64,000 bases of DNA from Megalobrama amblycephala. Lineage: Eukaryota > Chordata > Actinopteri > Cypriniformes > Xenocyprididae. Below are positions 1-11,500 of this stretch, piece after piece (position 1 is the first letter of the stretch; the number at the start of each line of letters is the position of its first letter). Where the stretch lies: positions 6,548,047 to 6,612,046 of the forward strand of contig NC_063050.1 of assembly GCF_018812025.1 (NCBI RefSeq), in the 5' to 3' direction. A program made the position numbers and the translations under genes. Under the pieces are notes generated by a model. It saw nothing but the letters and a program-made list of their open reading frames with translations. It had not been told where the DNA came from and made no database searches.

Positions 1-199
1 GTGACGTCATTAAAGAAGGAAGTAGAGGGATGTAGTCCAAACTGGCCGTTCGATGTAGGCGACTTCTGTTAAATAAAATATCTCGCTTGGCATTGAACTT
101 TGAGCTTTAAAATTTTACAGATTTTATTTATACTCTAACAACAACATTACACACTAACTAAAGTTTGAAACATGGGATCATGAAGAACGGGACCTTTAA
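1..199. mobile_element. TTAA-flanked MITE, cut by window edge
   Basis: Nearly base-for-base the same as 57670-57867, where the whole element lies inside gene E intron 1. It ends with an inverted-repeat end (gaacgggacctttaa) at TTAA 196-199. The left end is outside the window. TTAA at both ends of the complete copy suggests piggyBac-type mobilisation (inference). No coding capacity seen. Confidence 0.75.
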
Positions 200-214
200 C
201 AGAAATTCATCATC

Positions 215-520
215 ATGTTTTAGGGCAGTGTGGCAATCCGCATTGTCCTGTTGGTAATGGCCATCATCTGCAGGGAACACAGTTGCCATGAATGGGTGTA
301 TTTGGTCTGCAAAAATGTTCAGATACCTGAGGTATTGTGCTATTGGGATTCTGAGGCCTAAAGTGTTCCAAGAAAACTGTTGTCGGCCTGTGTCCGCCCA
401 ACAGTGCATCCAGGTGCCATAGCCTCTGTTGGTAATCGGTGTGTCCAGACTTGGTCTTCGCTCATTGCTCTAGGCTGGGGGTGGCCATAATGTAATGGCT
501 CAATGGTGTATATAAATGAT
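215..520 (-). mobile_element. Tc1/mariner transposase fragment (decayed)
   Basis: Minus-strand translation holds blocks typical of fish Tc1 transposases: LRYLNIFADQIHPFMATVFP followed by HYQQDNADCHTA, the surroundings of the second catalytic Asp, then a match to the upstream MAPGCTVGR block in another frame. Frames are broken and both ends are missing, so it is a dead fragment. It abuts the MITE at 1-199. Confidence 0.6.
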
Positions 521-568
521 CCCTGTCTGTGCATCCCCATTTCTCTGTATGTCTTTATGTATTTTCAG

Positions 569-852
569 ATTTCTTTTTGTTCAACATTATTTCTATATGT
601 TCGACTCTGCTGCTGATTGGAGGATTCACTGTGATTGAGTGTTTAATAAGATGAGGTGATGCTGTCCTTCATGAACACACACTGATTATGACTACTACAG
701 CTTAACACAAAAAAACATTGTATACGAATAGTCTTTATCAAATAAGATGAATGTCTTCAAAAGAACATTTTGTCAGATGCACCTCACTGTTCATTGATAT
801 TGTTTTGTAATTTTAGGGATGAGCTCAACATCAGACGAGACACAGTAAAGCA
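569..852 (+). pseudogene. Remnant TM and linker exons of an upstream CMRF35-like receptor
   Basis: After a ttttcag acceptor, 569-654 aligns with the TM exon of gene A (11862-11957); it reads FFLFNIISICSTLLLIGGFT and meets TGA at 652-654 just past the membrane segment. A second block at 817-852, after a ttttag acceptor and before gtgagt, matches gene A's linker exon (ctcaacatcagac) but contains an in-frame TAA. Upstream Ig exons, if any, lie left of the window. Most likely the 3' relic of a deleted sister of gene A. A real receptor ending right after the membrane is possible but less likely, because the linker exon is also disabled and no ITIM exon follows. Confidence 0.55.
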
Positions 853-874
853 GTGAGTCTGTGTCTTCATGCAC

Positions 875-1252
875 TTAAAGGTTCTCTAAGCGATCCTGGG
901 TGGAGTAACTTCCTGTTGACGTTCGAAGTGTTGTCAAACAAATCAGAGGCTAGCTAGACCCTCCCTCCTCCTCCTCTCCCTCCCCTCCGTGCTTCCTGAA
1001 ACAGTCATGAACGCACATTTAATATCATTCTTGTCGGTTATTGGCTGGAGCATGTTTATTATGTTAAGTGGTCCAGGCTGCACCAGTTTGTTTTTATTGC
1101 CATTTTTGGAGCTTGTGGTGACTACAGAGACTGCATTTTTTTACAGTGTGTTCAGGGGACAGGCAGCTAGCGGATAGTGAGGAGATGTTTGCTGTATGTG
1201 ACAAAAAATGTTTTGGCCTAAAAACGTGTGACATCACTTAGAGCACCTTTAA
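875..1252. mobile_element. 378-bp TTAA-flanked MITE
   Basis: Starts TTAAAGGTTCTCTAAG and ends CACTTAGAGCACCTTTAA, imperfect inverted repeats with TTAA at each end, as expected for a piggyBac-type non-autonomous element. It sits just downstream of the relic linker exon at 817-852. Short ORFs inside resemble nothing recognised. Confidence 0.65.
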
Positions 1253-2739
1253 GTTTTTGTGTGTTTTTGTCTGCAAGTTTCATTCTGCACATCATGTTTT
1301 TCTCTTGTTTGATCTCAGGCTGCTTTCACACTGGCTGTTTTCAAAATGGGGCACGGTTCACATGGATAATTGGCTATGTAAAAGCCTGTTTGAGTTTGCA
1401 TGAATGTGAAAGCAACTTTGACTTGAGTTTGCACTTGTTCAGGAAGTAAACCTGTCCATGATGATCACCTAAACAAAACACATTTAAAGGATGACAATGA
1501 TGATGAATTACCCTGGATACAAGCGAGAGTGTGTCTGAGTGAGTGCAATCAGAGTGGCAAATCAATGGTAAAAGAGTCCATTTGCAAGCAGCAGAAAGCC
1601 ACCTCCATGTGACGCACATACAGTGAACCCAAGTTTTGATAGCACCAATTTAATAATAATAAAAAAACAATACACTGATACATCTTCATGAACATGAATG
1701 CACCATGCATGACAGAATCAAGTGTTTGTGAAACCAGATCAACGCAGCGGGAACTTGAAACAATCTGACTCATACTCAGACTTCTGCAAATATACCCAAT
1801 GTGAAAACCCCTCCGATTCTAGAGCAAGTCTGCGTTAGACTCCGCCGCTGTCAGTTACTGCAGACTGAATTCACTCACAGCAGTGATCACAGATCATCAC
1901 ACATCTTCGGCTTGACCCTTGTCAAACAAAGTATTGTTCTTCAAATCACACAATTTGAATATCAATAATTGAATATTGAAGCTGCTTTATTTTATGCTTC
2001 AAAGCAACAGCCTTTGAATAACTTTGGCACAAAGTCTTTATGAAAATGCAAGATTACTGTTTTTGTGTGTGTGTTTGGTGATAAACACGCCATTTTCCAT
2101 CCAGCTCAAAGCCACAGAAAACAGAAGGTTAAGAGACCTACTCCAGAAACACACAGTGCGACAGAACAGAGAGAGACAGAATCATTTGTGGGCAGAAGAC
2201 AATAAAGACTAAAGCTGCATTCACACTTTGTCACTCCATGACGCCAATGGCTGGCGGTGAGGTTGCTAGTGGGCGTTCCCAGTACTGGTTGCGTAGTGAA
2301 TGACATTCACTGATCTTATTCCATGTTATAATGAATCTGTATTCTCCAGCTAAAAACAGCGCTCTTTGCTATTAAAGCTGTGTATCTGCAGTGAAAGCAC
2401 AAGCGCCAGTCTATCTGGGTTCACAAACCCTGGGAATTGCTGTCTGCAGTTTCTGATGTTGTTGTGATGATATGGGTGAGATCGTGTGCAGACAGATGAC
2501 ATTTTTTTTTTTATGAATTTCTTTCTCATGAATGCCAGAGGTGTTAAAGTCTTGAACGTCATTTTTCCATCCAAACCACCGAGATCTACTGGATTTAAGA
2601 GCATTTTTTTTGATGCCCTTTTGATTTTACAGAAAAATAACCAAATCCAATATAAGTATACTGTCTATTTTTTTAAATATTTTTGTAAACATTCAAAAAC
2701 AACTCCATGAAGGAAAATAGTTGAGTCTTGTTGTGTCTG
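1253..2739. other. Spacer without a recognised gene
   Basis: No supported coding sequence. The block around 2110-2215, ending agaagacaataaagac, resembles 43865-43935 downstream of gene D and may be a 3'-UTR-like relic with an AATAAA signal. The rest is AT-rich DNA with degraded repeats. Confidence 0.4.
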
Positions 2740-2815
2740 ACCATCATTAAATCGACTCTAGCTTCACTGAGAGACTCGTCATGCTTCTGGAAACTGAACG
2801 AAACTTGATTCCAGA
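2740..2815 (-). pseudogene. Inverted remnant of an ITIM-tail exon
   Basis: The minus strand reads SFSFQKHDESLSEARV, clearly related to the [14 protein letters not shown] segment in the last exons of genes A, B and C, but the ITIM tyrosine just upstream is not preserved. It is the only receptor-family fragment in the window on the minus strand, so a small inversion or inverted duplication has occurred. No splice sites or partner exons accompany it. Confidence 0.6.
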
Positions 2816-4207
2816 ATCTGAGAGAGAATGTGGAATCTGAGAATAAAGAGAAAATCATGATGTCCAGAATTAAATTTACACATGAAACACACAAGAACTT
2901 TGGTGCATGTCTTGTGCGTTAAAAAAATAAATAAACATTAACATAAAGATGGTCCCCTTTGTGCATCTAGGTTTTGGTTATATTGTTTTTTTTTTTGAAA
3001 CATGCATGACCACATCTTAGCCTTTCTCTTCTGCAGACCTACACACACTTTCCACTTCATCAGTCTGTTTCTGTCTCTGTTGAGTCTCACTGTGGGTTTC
3101 CTGAACGAGTCTGTTTATTCTTCACAAACAAACTAAACTTGGACCCTGAAACTGTGTTCATTTAAATTGAAAAGACTTGCTGGTAAGTGTCTCAGGTCTT
3201 TGTGTTCACAAGATTATTTGATATGATGGTCAGTGCGATAAAGATCAACATGAGATGCTCTTCAGCTTGTGGTTTTCTTCTGCTTTATGTATCTTCTTTG
3301 AGTCAAACCAAGAAGCCCTTCACCCTCCTGCAGGTGTGATAAAAACAGGAAATGTTCATGTTACAATGATGTGCATAGACTTTACACTAGATGCTCTATT
3401 AATATATGAATATATGAAAAATGTTTAATATATGAAAAATAAAAGTATTATGTATAACACATCCCAGCTCTTCTTCCAAAAGGTTTTAGTCATGTCTAAA
3501 ATGTTTGTTAACCTGTTAGCATTCCACTCGTGGTACACATACCTTAGGAATGCTAAGAGGTTAAAGGGAAGTGCAATCTCAAAACCACTTTCTAACCAAC
3601 TGCAGTCATAAACAAGTGTACATAATAAAATATCTGCTGGCTTTTTAAACATCAAATGCCCAACTGTTCAAATGTCCCTCTTTGATTTCTGTAGTACTAG
3701 TACATTTTACATTCTTGAGCACTACATTGTTGGGCATTCAACTTTATTCTGCTATGAAAAGATTTAGATCTCTTCAGTTGAAAAAAGTTAATAATGAGCA
3801 TCTGCGTCTGACTCTGTATAGCTGCGTCCCAATTCAGAGGCTGCATCCTCTGAAGGCCACATTGAAAGGGTGGTGAAGGCTGTCCCAATTCAAAGGCTCC
3901 TTCAAATGAAGCCTCCAAGTGCATCCTTTGTTTCTTGGAGAAATAGCTGAATTACACTTTTAAATTGTATTGGGTTTCAACTTCACTCTGAAATATCAAA
4001 CTGACACCAGCAGTAGGCCTGTCAAACTATATACCTTTTCTGAAAGAAAATAAAATGTAATTTTGTGAAATTCCTTAGTATCATTTAAGTACATACAACA
4101 AAGAAATTAAACAAATACAAGATTCCTTGAGAGCATCAACTTGACTCAGACTGTAAACACAAACTGTTTTGAAACCTCTGGCTCCATCTAGTGGTAAATA
4201 TGTGTTA
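2816..4207. other. Spacer; contains a landmark shared by the A, B and C units
   Basis: No gene seen. The stretch 3236-3352 (gcttgtggttttcttctgct through gtgataaaaacaggaaat) recurs at 14446-14547 before gene B and 44463-44562 before gene C. It marks the upstream part of the duplicated unit for all three genes. A stretch around 3060-3130 is an inverted match to 43850-43895 downstream of gene D. Confidence 0.5.
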
Positions 4208-4500
4208 ACGGGGCAGTCATGGCCTAATGGTTAGAGAGTCAGACTGGAAACCCATAGGTTGCGGGTTTGATTCTCAATATAAGCAGGAAATGACTGAAGT
4301 TTCCTTGAGCAAGGCACCTAACCCCCCAATCACTCGCCGGGTGCCACAGCAAAATGGCTGCCCACTGCTCCGGGTGTGTGTGTTCACTGTTTGTAGTGTG
4401 TGTTTTTACTACTCACTGCTCATAATGTGTGCACACTAACTTGGATAGGTTAAATTCAGAGTATGGGTTACCATAGACCTTCACATGTCACATTCACTTA
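4208..4500 (+). mobile_element. tRNA-derived SINE
   Basis: The head contains polymerase III-like boxes: A-box-like tggcctaatgg and B-box-like ggttgcgggtttgattctc. An unrelated body follows (ccttgagcaaggcacctaacc, then actgctccgggtgtgtgtgttcac). The same family occurs in reverse at 63715-63957, and as fragments at 33255-33355 and 56255-56325. It is a SINE rather than a tRNA gene because it cannot form a full cloverleaf and continues into the SINE body. Confidence 0.8.
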
Positions 4501-5280
4501 ATACCTGTTAAATATCTTGGTTTTAGTGAAATGATCTTTGTATAGGTTCTCTGCATTGATGAATTATAAATGATGCTGATTTACACGCCCACTGTGAATT
4601 TGAAATAAAAATGGAAGAATTAAACATTGACATAATATTGTATTTCATGAAGATGTTTATTAAAAAACAAAACAAAAACAAAAGTTAAAGATGAAGCAAA
4701 GGAAGCAGATAAAGTCAAGTCTCAGCATTTCACTCTTTGTTCAGTTTGTGTTGTTAAACTGTCATCAGTGATGCTGAAGTTTGATTGACAGCTGCTGTCT
4801 GTGGTGCTGAATCCACAACTGCCTGTTAAAGTGACAGAAGCAGCAATCAGACTCAGACTTCAGCTGATGAGCCTCTGATGATCTGAGGAGTTAAAAGAGA
4901 CCAGAAACACTGCAGACACAATGAGATGCTCAGATCTGAACATTGCCTTCTTATAGCACAATATAGAAGTTCATATAACAGTTGTATTGTAAACAATATA
5001 ATGTATGATATCATTTTTATAGGCATAATGTATTTATCTGGATGATAGTCAGGGGCTGGAGCCTTCACTGGACTGTGGTCTAATGAGACTAATTAACAAG
5101 ACACAGCTGAACTCAAACTCTAATCAAATCAGAAACCATAGTAAAAAACAGGGCAACAACAGAACTAATTCACAGAGCAAGGAAGCAAGACTTAAACAAT
5201 GAACAGATCAAAAACATGAAAACTCAAAACGTGACAACAGACAACTTACATGTAAAATATACTGTTGCCTCCTAGTGGAA

Positions 5281-5560
5281 GATTTAAACAAATGTTGTTG
5301 CATAGTCATTTGACCCTATATAGAGAAGATGAAACCTGTATGATCTCTCAGTATCAGACACTGTATCCTCCACTAGGTGGCGCTCTTTCAGTGTGATTAA
5401 TGTAATATTCAGTCAGTGCTGATGGTGGGAGGGGCCAGTAAAGCTGCTCATTACTGATAAAGAGCTGAAGAAAGAGGAAGTAACTAAAGCAGACAGATGT
5501 AGAGACAGAGAGATTCACACAGAGAACATTCAGCATAAAGAAGACTGAACTCAACTCACA
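5281..5560 (+). promoter_or_regulatory. Promoter/5' UTR of gene A (TATA-like, CTCF and PU.1-type motifs)
   Basis: About 280 bp immediately upstream of the gene A start codon are almost identical to 19019-19306 and 46077-46365 upstream of genes B and C. Visible motifs: a TATA-like cctatatagag about 240 bp before the ATG; a perfect match to the CTCF core CCASYAGRKGGCRS at 5370-5383 (CCACTAGGTGGCGC); and a PU.1/ETS-type AAAGAGGAAGT near 5471-5481, typical of myeloid promoters. The transcription start is not determined. Motif function is inferred from consensus and from conservation in three copies. Confidence 0.7.
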
Positions 5561-8500
5561 ATGAAGATCCTCCTCATCTTCTTCACTTTCTACCTGATCT
5601 CAGGTCAGAGCTTTTCTCTTTCATCACTGCAGTAATGATGCTGTTTTCTGTTCATGAGGTTTCTGATCACAGTATCAATCTGATTGACAGGTGCAGTGAG
5701 ATGCTTTAGTGTCACTGGATATTCTGGAGGAAGTCTTCTTGTTAGTTCATGGAAGCCTTGGCATAAAGACAAAGCTAAATACATGAAAAAGCTACAGAGT
5801 ACAACAATAATAAATTATAGAAAACACGATCAATGGATTAATGAAGGAAGATTCACTTTAATTTGCAATGATTATGGAAACCTCATGATCTACATTAGAG
5901 AACTGAACACACAAGATGCTGGAGCTTACTGGATTGGGGTTCATGGCAAATGGTACATCGATATGACTTTGATAGTGATAGAAGGTCAGTCATTTTAAGA
6001 TCTAAGTTTGTGTAGAAAAAGTAATGCTCATTTCAAAACCTAATATATACATCCTGTTCATACATACATACCCGTGTGTGTGTGTGTATTTGTATGTGTA
6101 TGTGTGATAATTTGTTATGTGAATTACAGATTCATGTTGTAATGTGTCAAAGAAAGTGATGTTGAAAAGTGGAGAAGCTGCCCATTTCAGCTGTGAATAT
6201 TCACAGAAGACCCTAAGATCCTATTTAAAGAAGGAAAAGAGTCCATTAAGACCATTTACAGCACACTGATTAAGAGAGAAAGATTCAATATTTCTGATGA
6301 CAAACATAAAAACTTCTTCACTGTGAGAATTACTGCTGTGACACCAGATGATGGAGGAGTTTATTTATGTGGAGTTTGGATCAGAGAACAAACGTACAGT
6401 TACTTTATTATTAATACTGTTCATTTGCACATTATGGGTGAGTACAGAAAAAAAATAATTTTTCAATGATTCTTTTTTTTCATATTTGTATGTAGTTCTC
6501 CCAGTTCACAAATAAAACCTTGAATCTTGACAGATTTGTGTTGTGGACTGTCAGAGACAGTGATGGCAGAGAGTGGAAACGCTGCTGCTTTCAGCTGTGA
6601 ATATTCATGGGGTCACAGGTATGCTAGGAAGAGTATATTCAAAACAGGAAATGACATCACTGATGAGGTGATATCCACAACTGACACATGGGATCAGAAG
6701 GAAAGATTGAGCATTTATGATAACAGACAGAAAAATATCTTCAGTGTGAGAATTTCTGCTGTGAGACCAGATGATGGAGGAGTTTATTTATGTGGAGTTT
6801 GGATCAGAGAACAATCGTACAGATACTCAGTTATTAATACAGTTAATGTGCATATTATTAGTAAGTAAAACAAGCTCATTTAAATCTGGTTTTAAAGTTT
6901 CTACAATCTCTATTTGTGGAGAAGTTAATTAGTTGTGATATTTGTAAATGGCAGCTAAAGTGGGCGGGTCTAGAGCGATCGGATACTCAGGAGGTCGTAT
7001 GATGATCAAGTGTGAACATCCTCAATACAAAACCAAGCCAAAATACATCTGTAAAGAATCAGATGGATGTTCAGAGAGGAAGAATCCAGGAGTTCAGGAT
7101 GAATGGATGGAGCATGGAGATGTTTCTTTATATGACGACACCAGAGCAGGAGTCTTGATGGTGTTTTTTAGAGAGCTGAAAGCTGCAGATGCAGGAACAT
7201 ACAGGTGTGGAGTGAATGTGTCTCACTATACTGAGAGCTTCACTGAACTTCAGCTGAACGTCACAGACGGTGAGGAACATGAAATACTGTATCTTGTATG
7301 TTTGAATTATCTGATCTGATTTTAATGTAATTTATCTTGGATTGCAGATGTAATGCTTGTGACTGAATCTGCTCATCTTGGTGGAGAAGTCAACATCTGC
7401 TGTCACATCCCAGAGGAACATGAAGTTCATTTCTGCAAAGAGGATGATAATCACATCTGTCAAAACATCAGCACATCTACAGTGACAGAAATGAATATTT
7501 CATCTGAGAGAAATGAAGAGAGAGTTTTTACAGTGAGCATCAGTAATGTGAGCATGAGAGATGCTGGAGTTTACTGGTGTGGAGCAGAAACCAGAGACAC
7601 ACATTTGACTTTCATCTCCCTGAACACCAAAATTCAGCTCGACCTCATCAGTGAGTGAATTCAGATGATTTCATTGTAGTAAATACAGTCTATTCAGAAT
7701 CATGTGTGTTAAATGTCTGTGTTTGTGTGTTTGCAGTGGCTCCAGTGGTGAGACGTGAAGGAGAATCTGCTGAGATCATCTGCCCTTATGATTCAATCTA
7801 TAAATCAAAGTCAAAGTCTCTCTGTAAGGGGAAGTGCTCCACTAGAGATAGAAATACTCTCAATGAAGAGAAAGAGACCAAGACTGACAGATTGACTCTG
7901 AATGATGACGGCACTGCAAGTGTCTTCACTGGGACCATCACTGGACTGACAGCAGAGGATGCTGGGAAATACTGGTGTGCAGTGACATTAGAGAGAGACG
8001 TGAATTATCTTTACACACATCTGATCGTCATCATGAACGAGGGTGAGGAAGGTTTATACATCTGAATGTGTGAAACTATGGCACATGAGACTCAACAGAG
8101 GCAGATGAAATAGAACACAGGTGATGTGTAATTATGCAGAGATTGGATGCAGAGATTATCATATTGTTGCATTTCACTACTAGTAGAAACCAGACAGGTT
8201 CTTAGTCATTCTGAGACTATGAAAAAATGGCAAGTTTACTGTTTTTGCTGCAACCCATGCTGTATATAAGAGAAAAAAATATATTTATTGGACAAGGGAC
8301 ACAGGGGAGGAAAGTGGCTGAATGGGGGTGTTTAGGGAAAGGGACTGGGGTGTGTGGCATGGGGTCAATGTCCATGTTGTTTTGTGAGGCAAGGGGGTTT
8401 GGCTCTCTCTTTTGAAAATAGATGGTCATATTAACTCTGTATGGGGTGTTGTGGCAAAAATCAACAGGACTCTCACTGCATAAGAGACAATCTCATCAAA

Positions 8501-11500
8501 TTGTCTTTAAAATGTTTTATTTCTTGCAAGAAAGTTCAGACAGTCAACAGAAACACAAGTAGCTGCAGAGTGTAAGACCAAGATTACAGTCTCTCACCCT
8601 TCTCTAATACTTCAATTTCCAAGGTTAAAAACTCTGTTCTCTTCCCATATTAGGTACGTGACTAGAAAAAGAACCCTTCCAGCTTTCACGTGACACTCAC
8701 ACCCCCTTACTCTACAAAACCCACACATTTGTCACCTACAAACATGGTTGTTTGTTCAGGCTTGGCCATGAGTCATAAATAAATCCCTAAATGTGGCTGT
8801 TTCTATGTGACTCAGAGAATGGATTCTTACACACTTCTAAAAGAAACTATGTAATCATCAAGCACATAGGAATAATCACAATACATTTTTCAAATTTCCC
8901 CGACAGGGCCAGCCTGTCTCTGTGCAGTGCTACCTTCCTGTCTATAGGGTGGCATCTGCACCCTATATACTTTCTCTTCCACCCTCTCTAGAACCAAGCA
9001 GGGGCTCACCCAGTGGCAGTCAAGTTTTGGGCTGTACACTCTAACTGAATTACAAGCCTATAAGTTCCTTCTCTTGCTCCTAACATCATAGTTCCACTTC
9101 TGTTTAATGCAAGCCTTTTCCAATTGATCCCTAGCAATCTCATGGGCTGTTTCCATTTGATTTTGCAACTGCCTTGCATACTTCAAAGCTCATGTCCCAA
9201 CATAAGCAAAGCAGGGGTGCACAGAGTCCTGTACCGCAGATCTGTAGGCCATGAGAATGAAAGGTGAGTGTCCCAGTCTTGCTGATGGTCAGCAGTAAGA
9301 ATGGCTAGCTGCTGTGCCAAGGTCCTATTCAAACTTTCAAAAAAGCCTTCACCCTGGGAGTGCAGGGGTATTGTGCATGTTTTTTCCATTCCAAGCCATT
9401 CACACAGGGCCACAAACAGCTTGGATTCAAAATTCCTCCCCTGATCACTATAAATGACTTCTGCCATACCGCATAGTCCATGGCGGTGAGCACAAAATGG
9501 TTACTTCTGTCTGTGAAGGGGAAGGGGCCCATGATGTCCACAGCTGTTCTCTCCATTGGTGCTCCTACAGCCTACTGAAGATTGGCATGGCACTGATCAA
9601 GAGGGCCCTTTTAGAATGCACAGGCATCACATCTGCGGCAGAAATCCCCCAGATCCCTCTGTGCTGGCCCAAGAGTGTTTTGGACACCCCAAAATAGCCG
9701 GACCCCATACTCCTATGACAAGCTGTTAACCCTGTTTCCCTCAATGCTTTGGGCACTATATTTTGCCGTCTATCCTCCCCGGTGGTGGGCTCTTTCCATG
9801 CACGCTGGAGCCCTCTATCACTATATATACTCTATCACTATCATCCCTATATCAGCCGCAGTGTGTTGAATTAAGACCACGGTCCCTTTGTAACCAACGA
9901 GCACCCCACAATGTCCCCCCAATCGGGTCTCCGCTGTGCCTCCTGCCAACAAAGCATAGGCCTCATATCCTCATGCTGCTCCTTCTGCAACTTCCACTCT
10001 GGTGTGTCAACTACCCTCAGTGTCCCACATGAAGGCTGTGCTGGCTCATTCTCCTGACACAGTTGTCCCTCCTCTGCCTCTCTTTTCATAGTGAAAGCAG
10101 CCCTTAGCAGCACAAGCAAAAAAAAAATGAAAAAAGCATTGGTGTTGGTATGGTTAGATCCAGGTCTATGAGCTACAGTGAAGTTGTATGTTTGGAGTTC
10201 TTCGGGCAGCTTGACCTTCAGGCTCCTTAAAGGATATCAACCATCGGAGTGCAGCATGGTCTGTCCTTATTGTGAAGGGTAGTATTTGAAGGCATCAAGG
10301 CCATTATAACTGCATGGAGCTCAATTCCTTTGACACAGTAGCACCTCTCACACTTGTGAAAGACCCTGCTAAAGTATGCCACCAGCCTCTCTCCATCTGG
10401 CCCCTTCCTGCAATAACACCAGCCCCATACCAACATTGCTTGCGTCCATGTCTAAAACAAAAGGCAGTGCAGTGTCAGGTGGATCAAGGACTGATGCCTC
10501 AATCAATGCCCAATGAAGGGTATTGAGTACTTTGTGGTACTTGTCAGTCAGTATGGTTTTCTGTTGGAGGCAAAGGATTAGCACCCCTATGCAAGAAGTA
10601 AGAGGCTAGCCCCAGAAAACTCTTCAATTCTCATCTCAGATCTGTAGGGGTTGGTCAGTCTCTGATGGTGATAATATTGTCCTCCAGGGTACCTATGTCC
10701 TCCCTCCCCAGTTTGTGGCCAAGGTACGCAAACTCCCACCTCATGAAGTGGCTCTTATCTGGGTGCCGTTTCAGACCTGCCGCTGCCACTCTTCCCTGCA
10801 CCCAACGAAGGGATTGAGTGCTTTATCTAATTACCCACCAATAGACTAGAAGGTGATCCAAATATACAAGAGATTCATGATGAGGGACTCCTTCCAACAC
10901 TTTGTCCATGAGCTGTTCAAATGTGCCGGGAGCATTGCAGAGCCCAAATGGAAAGAGCTTAAACTGTCAGAGGCCCCTGTTTGTGCAGAATGCAGTTTTA
11001 GGAGTGGACTCAGGAGACAATGGCACTTGCCAGGAACTGCTTCTCAAGTCAAGGGTGGAGAACCAGGACAAACCAGCCACCAAGACTCATCCACTCTAGG
11101 CAGACTCATCTGCTCTATTTACTCTAGACCAGGGAAGGCAAGTTCGGTCCTAGAGAGCTGCTGTCCTGCAGAGTTTTAGCTCCAACCTTAATCAAACTCA
11201 CCTGAACAAGCCAATCAAGCTGTTCAGGATTACTAAGGCTAGCAGAAACCTTATTTCTTATTTCAGAAACCTACTTTCGCATACTAGTCCTATGTTGCGG
11301 TCAACTTCAATAAAACCACTTTAGCACAATTCTCTGGACTCTCTAGGACAATAATTATCAAACTTGGCATATGGAAAGCTATAACAGGGTCATGTAGAAA
11401 ATGGGCATGGCCAAGTCTACCCAAAAGCCTATCATACTAAATGAAAACTCAGAACTTTGTGTCATTAGGTGAGCACATGAGACATATGATTCTTAAGAAG

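Noticed and set aside
4208..4280. Possible tRNA gene (A and B boxes)
   Set aside because: The sequence runs on into a SINE body found elsewhere in the window and cannot make a complete cloverleaf, so it is called a tRNA-derived SINE.
5354..5554. 66-codon minus-strand ORF repeated at 19100-19300 and 46159-46359
   Set aside because: It is conserved only because the three promoters are near-identical duplicates; it lies antisense over promoter and 5' UTR.
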